This document shows positions 59,673-64,000 of a stretch of DNA of 64,000 nucleotides, piece after piece. The stretch's first letter is position 1; every line of letters begins with the position of its first letter. The stretch lies in NCBI GenBank assembly GCA_963678705.1, contig OY783207.1, forward strand, positions 21,736,001 to 21,800,000. The letters are read 5' to 3'. The position numbers and the translations under genes are program-made. This DNA comes from Panorpa germanica. Taxonomy: Eukaryota > Arthropoda > Insecta > Mecoptera > Panorpidae. Under the pieces are notes generated by a model. The model ran no database searches and had not been told where the DNA came from. It saw nothing but the letters and a program-made list of their open reading frames with translations.

Positions 59673-60360
59673 CTGAAACAAAAAAAACAGACTGTATCTC
59701 TCCTCATTTGCATACAGACATCCCACAAACAAACAATAACATGTCTTTCATATACTATGCCTTTGTAGTGTATACTACATAGTACATACGCGTTAAAAAC
59801 ATACATATATATGAGTACAGTTCAGATCAGTTTTGATTCAAATTAACCTATGCGATTTATTTGCAAGATTATTGGAGCTATTTTAGCAAGTTTATTGAGT
59901 CAAAACAATACAAAATATTTTCGCACCCGTGCTTTTACAGTTTCTCAATTATTTGAGGTTATGTAGACGATATAATTAGTAATAAATATAGGTTATTTTT
60001 AAACGTCATAGTCGTTAACTCACGTGCGTACGGTACCTCGAACATGGCCGAAGTAAATATTCTAGTTTACCGACACTAAACCGAAAATGTTTGTTCTTAT
60101 GTGAAAATTGCAAATGTTTCTTAAATGAGCACGAACTTTGTACACAAAAACCAAATGTTTGAATCTTAATGCGCAAGTGTAAACGCGGCCTAAGATTAAC
60201 TGCATTATGCAAAAAAATCGGCTGATCTGCAATTTCCAGCAATCGTTTGTAAGATCGCAGCCGGATCTTGGTTATTTTAAAGGCAAAGTAAAAACTTAAA
60301 TCTGCCGCTCTTATTAATCTTTGCAGTAAAATTTTAGATATTTTACATGCACTGATAATT

Positions 60361-60695
60361 TTTTAAAATATTTATTTGAGTGCATCAACTTTCAACAGTT
60401 ATTAGCACTTAAAACAATATATACATTTATAACCATTAACAAAACATAATTAACAACTTATAGACACGAGTATGGGTACTTAAAATAAAGAGATTAAATT
60501 AGTTTTATTGATAAAGTCAATAAGGTTTTCCAGACTTTCAAATATCTGCCTATATTCTTCGAGCATATTACAGCCTTATATGTGCGACTAGTACCTGGAG
60601 CATTGGAGAATAATATGCTTTACTGTTAGTGGGCTGTTACATTGTTCACATATTAATTGTGCTTCTCTTTTAAATAAATAGGTATGTGTGAATAA
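60361..60695 (-). mobile_element. Non-LTR retrotransposon 3' tail, inverted
   Basis: Reverse complement matches 5660-5958: RKYRQIFE-like coding followed by the GTTGATGCACTCAAATA end. It carries a small insertion around 60575-60600. 5' truncated. Confidence 0.7.
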
Positions 60696-61084
60696 TTTCT
60701 TAATTCATTCAAATTTTTTAAATATGAGTATAAATCCTAGTTAATGTTGGTGTGCCACTCTTGAAAATTGAATTTGTCGCTCAGAGTAGCACCCGTTTCT
60801 ACCACCCTGCCGCCTCACCCGCCAGCACCATTCGGTGCTGTAAGATCGCTCTCTTGAATTATAATACTCATAATAATGCTCTACTAAGACTCATAAGCAA
60901 TTTGCAAAAGCTTTTATCGTTACTGTATGTATTAAGCTAAGCGTCTACAGGTCCGCAAAGCTTGCCTCAAACGTATTTATCGCATAAAACGCACAAGAGA
61001 AGGTAAGTACTGAGGAAGATGTATACAGCAAGTACTACGGTTTTTAATGGTATCTGTATGGTTAATCGTATAAATGTGTTATAG

Positions 61085-61205
61085 TAATCGGCATTTTCAA
61101 CAATCTCGCTTCGAAGAGCAACTCTATCTTAGATAACATATCTTAGTTGTTATCTCAGTAGACCCGTAGGGATCGCGCAACCCCTTCCCTCGATAAATAC
61201 GATAA
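61085..61205 (+). repeat. Dispersed repeat shared with 21110-21275
   Basis: Inverted relative to the other copy; shared blocks start at GGCATTTTCAAC and end in GATAAATACG. Family unknown. Confidence 0.5.
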
Positions 61206-62471
61206 TAAAATTTGTTTTTCTATTGCAAGTTCTACCATACCCCATTGTTAAGTGGAACCCTTTTCTTTTTAAAAAATAAAATGAAACTGTCAAAAGTGTT
61301 TTCGCGTGTCTAAAACCAAATTTAAATATAAATAACTCAAGCGTATTTTTCCTTCGTTTCGAATAAATTATGTAAATCTAAACAAATAACAAAACAAAAA
61401 TAAAAGAGCCATTATGGTGTAATTATCATAATGCATACTCCAATATACTACAGCCCCCCCTCCATGCTGCCGCCCCCGTCTCACCGTCCCGCCATTGCCA
61501 CCGGTTGTGTTTGTTTTCGAATCCACAAACACCCACCAGATGTCTACACAGTCCATGTTATGACACAGTGTCAAGTCAACTGGAAAATAATGGAAATGTA
61601 CTCGTATATAGTGGAAAGGAAAATTCATGTTTCTTGTGAGTTGTGGTGGTTGTTGAATGTTGGTGGTTTCTTGTTTTCGATGGCTTCGACAGGTGTCACT
61701 GCTGTACAAGACATTAGTCCACAAGAAAATAAATTGAAGTGGAAACACAATAGTCGTAACAAATAAATTGCATCAAAAATATTATAACTTAATTGTCTTC
61801 ATGAAAAGTAACATTTTTGAAATTCAGTGTATAATTTGGCGACAACACTTCTGCTTAATAAATATTTATATATGGCAAATAATATTTGCATATTATGAAT
61901 CTAGTAATTTAAGAATTAGATCGGTCATACATTGAAGACACGACTATCTTAATATATACACTATTAGAATTGTCTTAGTTGTACAAAGATAGAGATTACA
62001 TTACGATAAGTCTTCAACTTACGCGATTAATTCTTTCCAACTTTTAGGGGTAATCACTAAATCCCATCACACATATTTTATGATTTTTTAACCTCTTATG
62101 ACGTCTCACATCTGAATTTGTTTTTCTTGTTTCCTGGTCTTGTTTTTATTTCACGAAGCTTAAGACTCCTCCTCTCTCCTATGTTTTGTTACACTTTGAA
62201 GACAGGAGGGGTGTCTTTGCATATGACGTAGATAATGGATGTCCCCTTAACGTGGAAGTAAAGAAACCGCGTAAGTTGAACTAACATTGTAATCTGCTTA
62301 GCACATTAATGAAAGAAAGTAATGAAAGAAGAATTCCAATGAACTATCTTTGTTTATGGAAGCAAAACTTTATTTAAAACTTATCAATGGGTAGTACCAA
62401 TGACTACAGTTAGAACTTAGAAGGCTATACTTTTGTTCTTGTCTTCGATTAAGAATGAGTATGAAGTGTTA

Positions 62472-62520
62472 AATGGAGAGCATTTTGTGTTAAATGGGAA
62501 ATATGGGATCGAATCCACTT
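62472..62520 (+). repeat. Possible tRNA-like relic
   Basis: GGAGAGCATTTTGTGTTAAA followed by GGGATCGAATCCAC looks like an anticodon-arm to T-arm remnant with a B box. The acceptor stem and D arm are not convincing. Confidence 0.2.
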
Positions 62521-63439
62521 GCGAGTAGACATGTTATTATTCATATAATATTGAAATATGAACTTAAAACGAGAATTATGAATTTCAAATTCTTAAAAAT
62601 TCATATGTGAATACGTTCACTTTTAAAAATTCGCGTAATTCGATTCCGTGTAAGTCGAGGTGTTACTGTATTGAACATTGAACAAACAAAGACAACGCTA
62701 ACAATTTTGTCTAAAGAATTTCCCTCTCATGCCTCATACTGAGTAGCTACACTGACATATATTTAATAAAGTGGCATCAGTGGAGACGCTCATATAAAAC
62801 ACCAGGTAATAAAAACGAAGTTGATTATATAGAAACCACAACCTTAATATTAAATTAAGCGAAAGAACCGAGGGTGGAATAAAATGAATGTAGAAATAAG
62901 TGCAAATAATGGAGGTTTCGTTACTTAGCGCCAACTTTATTGTGAAGACAGTGTTATGAAACAGACACTGTGTGTTTCTGAAATTTATCGCATTTGTAAC
63001 GATGGCGCTGTCATCAGAAACTCACAATCACATAAAGTCCTTTATCTAATTAAATAAAATCCTTTTCCAGTAAATACTTTAGTGTCCAGATCATTTATTT
63101 CAGTGTTTTTTAAACTATCAAGATATAGCAAAACACTTAGTAGGAATATGTGATAAGCAACCTTGGAAAGGGTAGTCTCCTTTTGTCCAAGTCCGAAACA
63201 AATTATTATTTGTTAACGTTAAAAAAATTAATTTCGTTATCGTAACACTAAAATAACGTTTTCTTATGGCGGTTTCACACTTGCGCGTTGACATATTAGT
63301 GCTGTTTGCCAATTATCTGAGGTCAAATATAAATGCACGATTATTTGCCGAACCACCTGTCCTTACTTCTAAAATATATCAAATATTCAAATCCCAAAAC
63401 ACTCACTCAAACTTTCGTTTGTTTGTTTGACAACTGTCA

Positions 63440-63610
63440 AACTTGGATGATATAAATACTAACATAATAATAATTTTTTTTATAAATTTAAAATAATAAA
63501 CAATGTAGTAATGTAAACAATAATAAATATTTTTGATGTTATGTTATTAATAATATTTTGATACATATTATGTATAAATATTTTTATTTTAAGTTATTTT
63601 TATGTTTTGT
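63440..63610. other. Very AT-rich stretch
   Basis: Almost only A and T for about 170 bp. No coding signal or repeat partner identified. Confidence 0.5.
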
Positions 63611-64000
63611 TGTTAAGCATAGTCACCAAAGCATGTGTGTATGGTACCTGTAGAGCATTCTCAAAGCAAATGTTTAGGCGCTATGTGTACGAACTCCAAA
63701 TGTTTGCCAACTGAGCATGAACTATGTTTCCACATATGTGTCTTTGTACACTTTGCAATCTATATAGATCACCTTGTAAAACTTACTATTAATAAAAACA
63801 AGATGTGTCAAATGCAACGAAAAAATATCATTTGAATCCTTGTATTTAAATTATCGGGAGTTTTTCTATCTTTTTACAGTTTCACCATTTCATTTTTGAC
63901 CAACGTGAACTGTTTATATCTTTCACTATTCAAAGGGACTTACATTTATATGTTGTTGATGGGACTTTTTATTACGAGAGAATAACCAGATTTATTTCCT

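Larger units (their letters stand above)
59673..64000. other. 5' side of amon: intron or flank, no exon recognised
   Basis: No signal-peptide or prosegment exon could be found on the minus strand. It holds a LINE tail (60361-60695), a dispersed repeat (61085-61205), a C-rich patch near 61450-61530 and a very AT-rich stretch at 63440-63610. Confidence 0.6.

Noticed and set aside
59600-59806. Alternative minus-strand frame over the amon exon
   Set aside because: Out of frame with the conserved PC2 residues; a shadow.
61368-61748. Overlapping 111- and 126-codon frames on both strands
   Set aside because: The frames are opposite to each other over a C/G-rich simple stretch, with no motif or splice context that supports either.
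1-64000. CRISPR arrays, operons, bacterial promoters, rRNA
   Set aside because: No regularly spaced direct repeats, ribosome-binding patterns or rRNA-like conserved blocks; the window is eukaryotic.

Overview
This window is eukaryotic, AT-rich (roughly two thirds A+T by eye) and almost certainly from an insect with large, transposon-filled introns. The evidence is a split gene with canonical GT-AG introns whose exons encode a prohormone convertase 2 (PC2, Drosophila amontillado) peptidase, set among insect-type repeats: jockey-like and other non-LTR retrotransposon tails, hAT and mariner remnants, and many terminal-inverted-repeat (TIR) miniature elements. A hemipteran-like genome is my guess from the repeat style, but the order is not established.

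The backbone is one minus-strand gene, amon/PC2. Seven coding exons are visible from 59672 down to 3930, each joined in the correct phase: 59396-59672, 57294-57331, 17319-17395, 13867-13955, 12776-12951, 4299-4511 and 3930-4030. Together they give about 323 codons, from the end of the prosegment (RVKR cleavage site) through the Asp, His, oxyanion-Asp and Ser elements of the catalytic domain. The signal peptide and most of the prosegment lie beyond the right edge; the P domain and C-terminus lie beyond the left edge. The intron between the second and third visible exons is about 39.9 kb.

Inside that intron, on the opposite strand, lies a second gene (52195-52814, two coding exons, 184 codons). 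It is a very divergent SKP1-like protein whose F-box-binding C-terminus is replaced by a hydrophobic, apparently membrane-spanning tail. A strong donor at 51850 and an acceptor abutting the ATG suggest a non-coding leader exon just downstream of a TIR element. This is the most novel item in the window.

The rest is intronic or flanking DNA dominated by old mobile elements. 1-3929 holds a long TIR element and a deleted mariner; 4512-12775 has two copies of an about 600-bp TIR element, foldback repeats and jockey fragments; 13956-17318 has a jockey fragment and a GC-rich patch; 17396-57293 has LINE tails, a hAT remnant with its transposase C-terminus, two mariner remnants, short hAT-type elements with 8-bp target duplications, a three-layer nested insertion at about 41945-43347, and the nested gene; 59673-64000 has one LINE tail and other repeats but no recognised exon. 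I saw no bacterial genes, CRISPR array, rRNA or intact tRNA; one tRNA-Asn 5' half is present.
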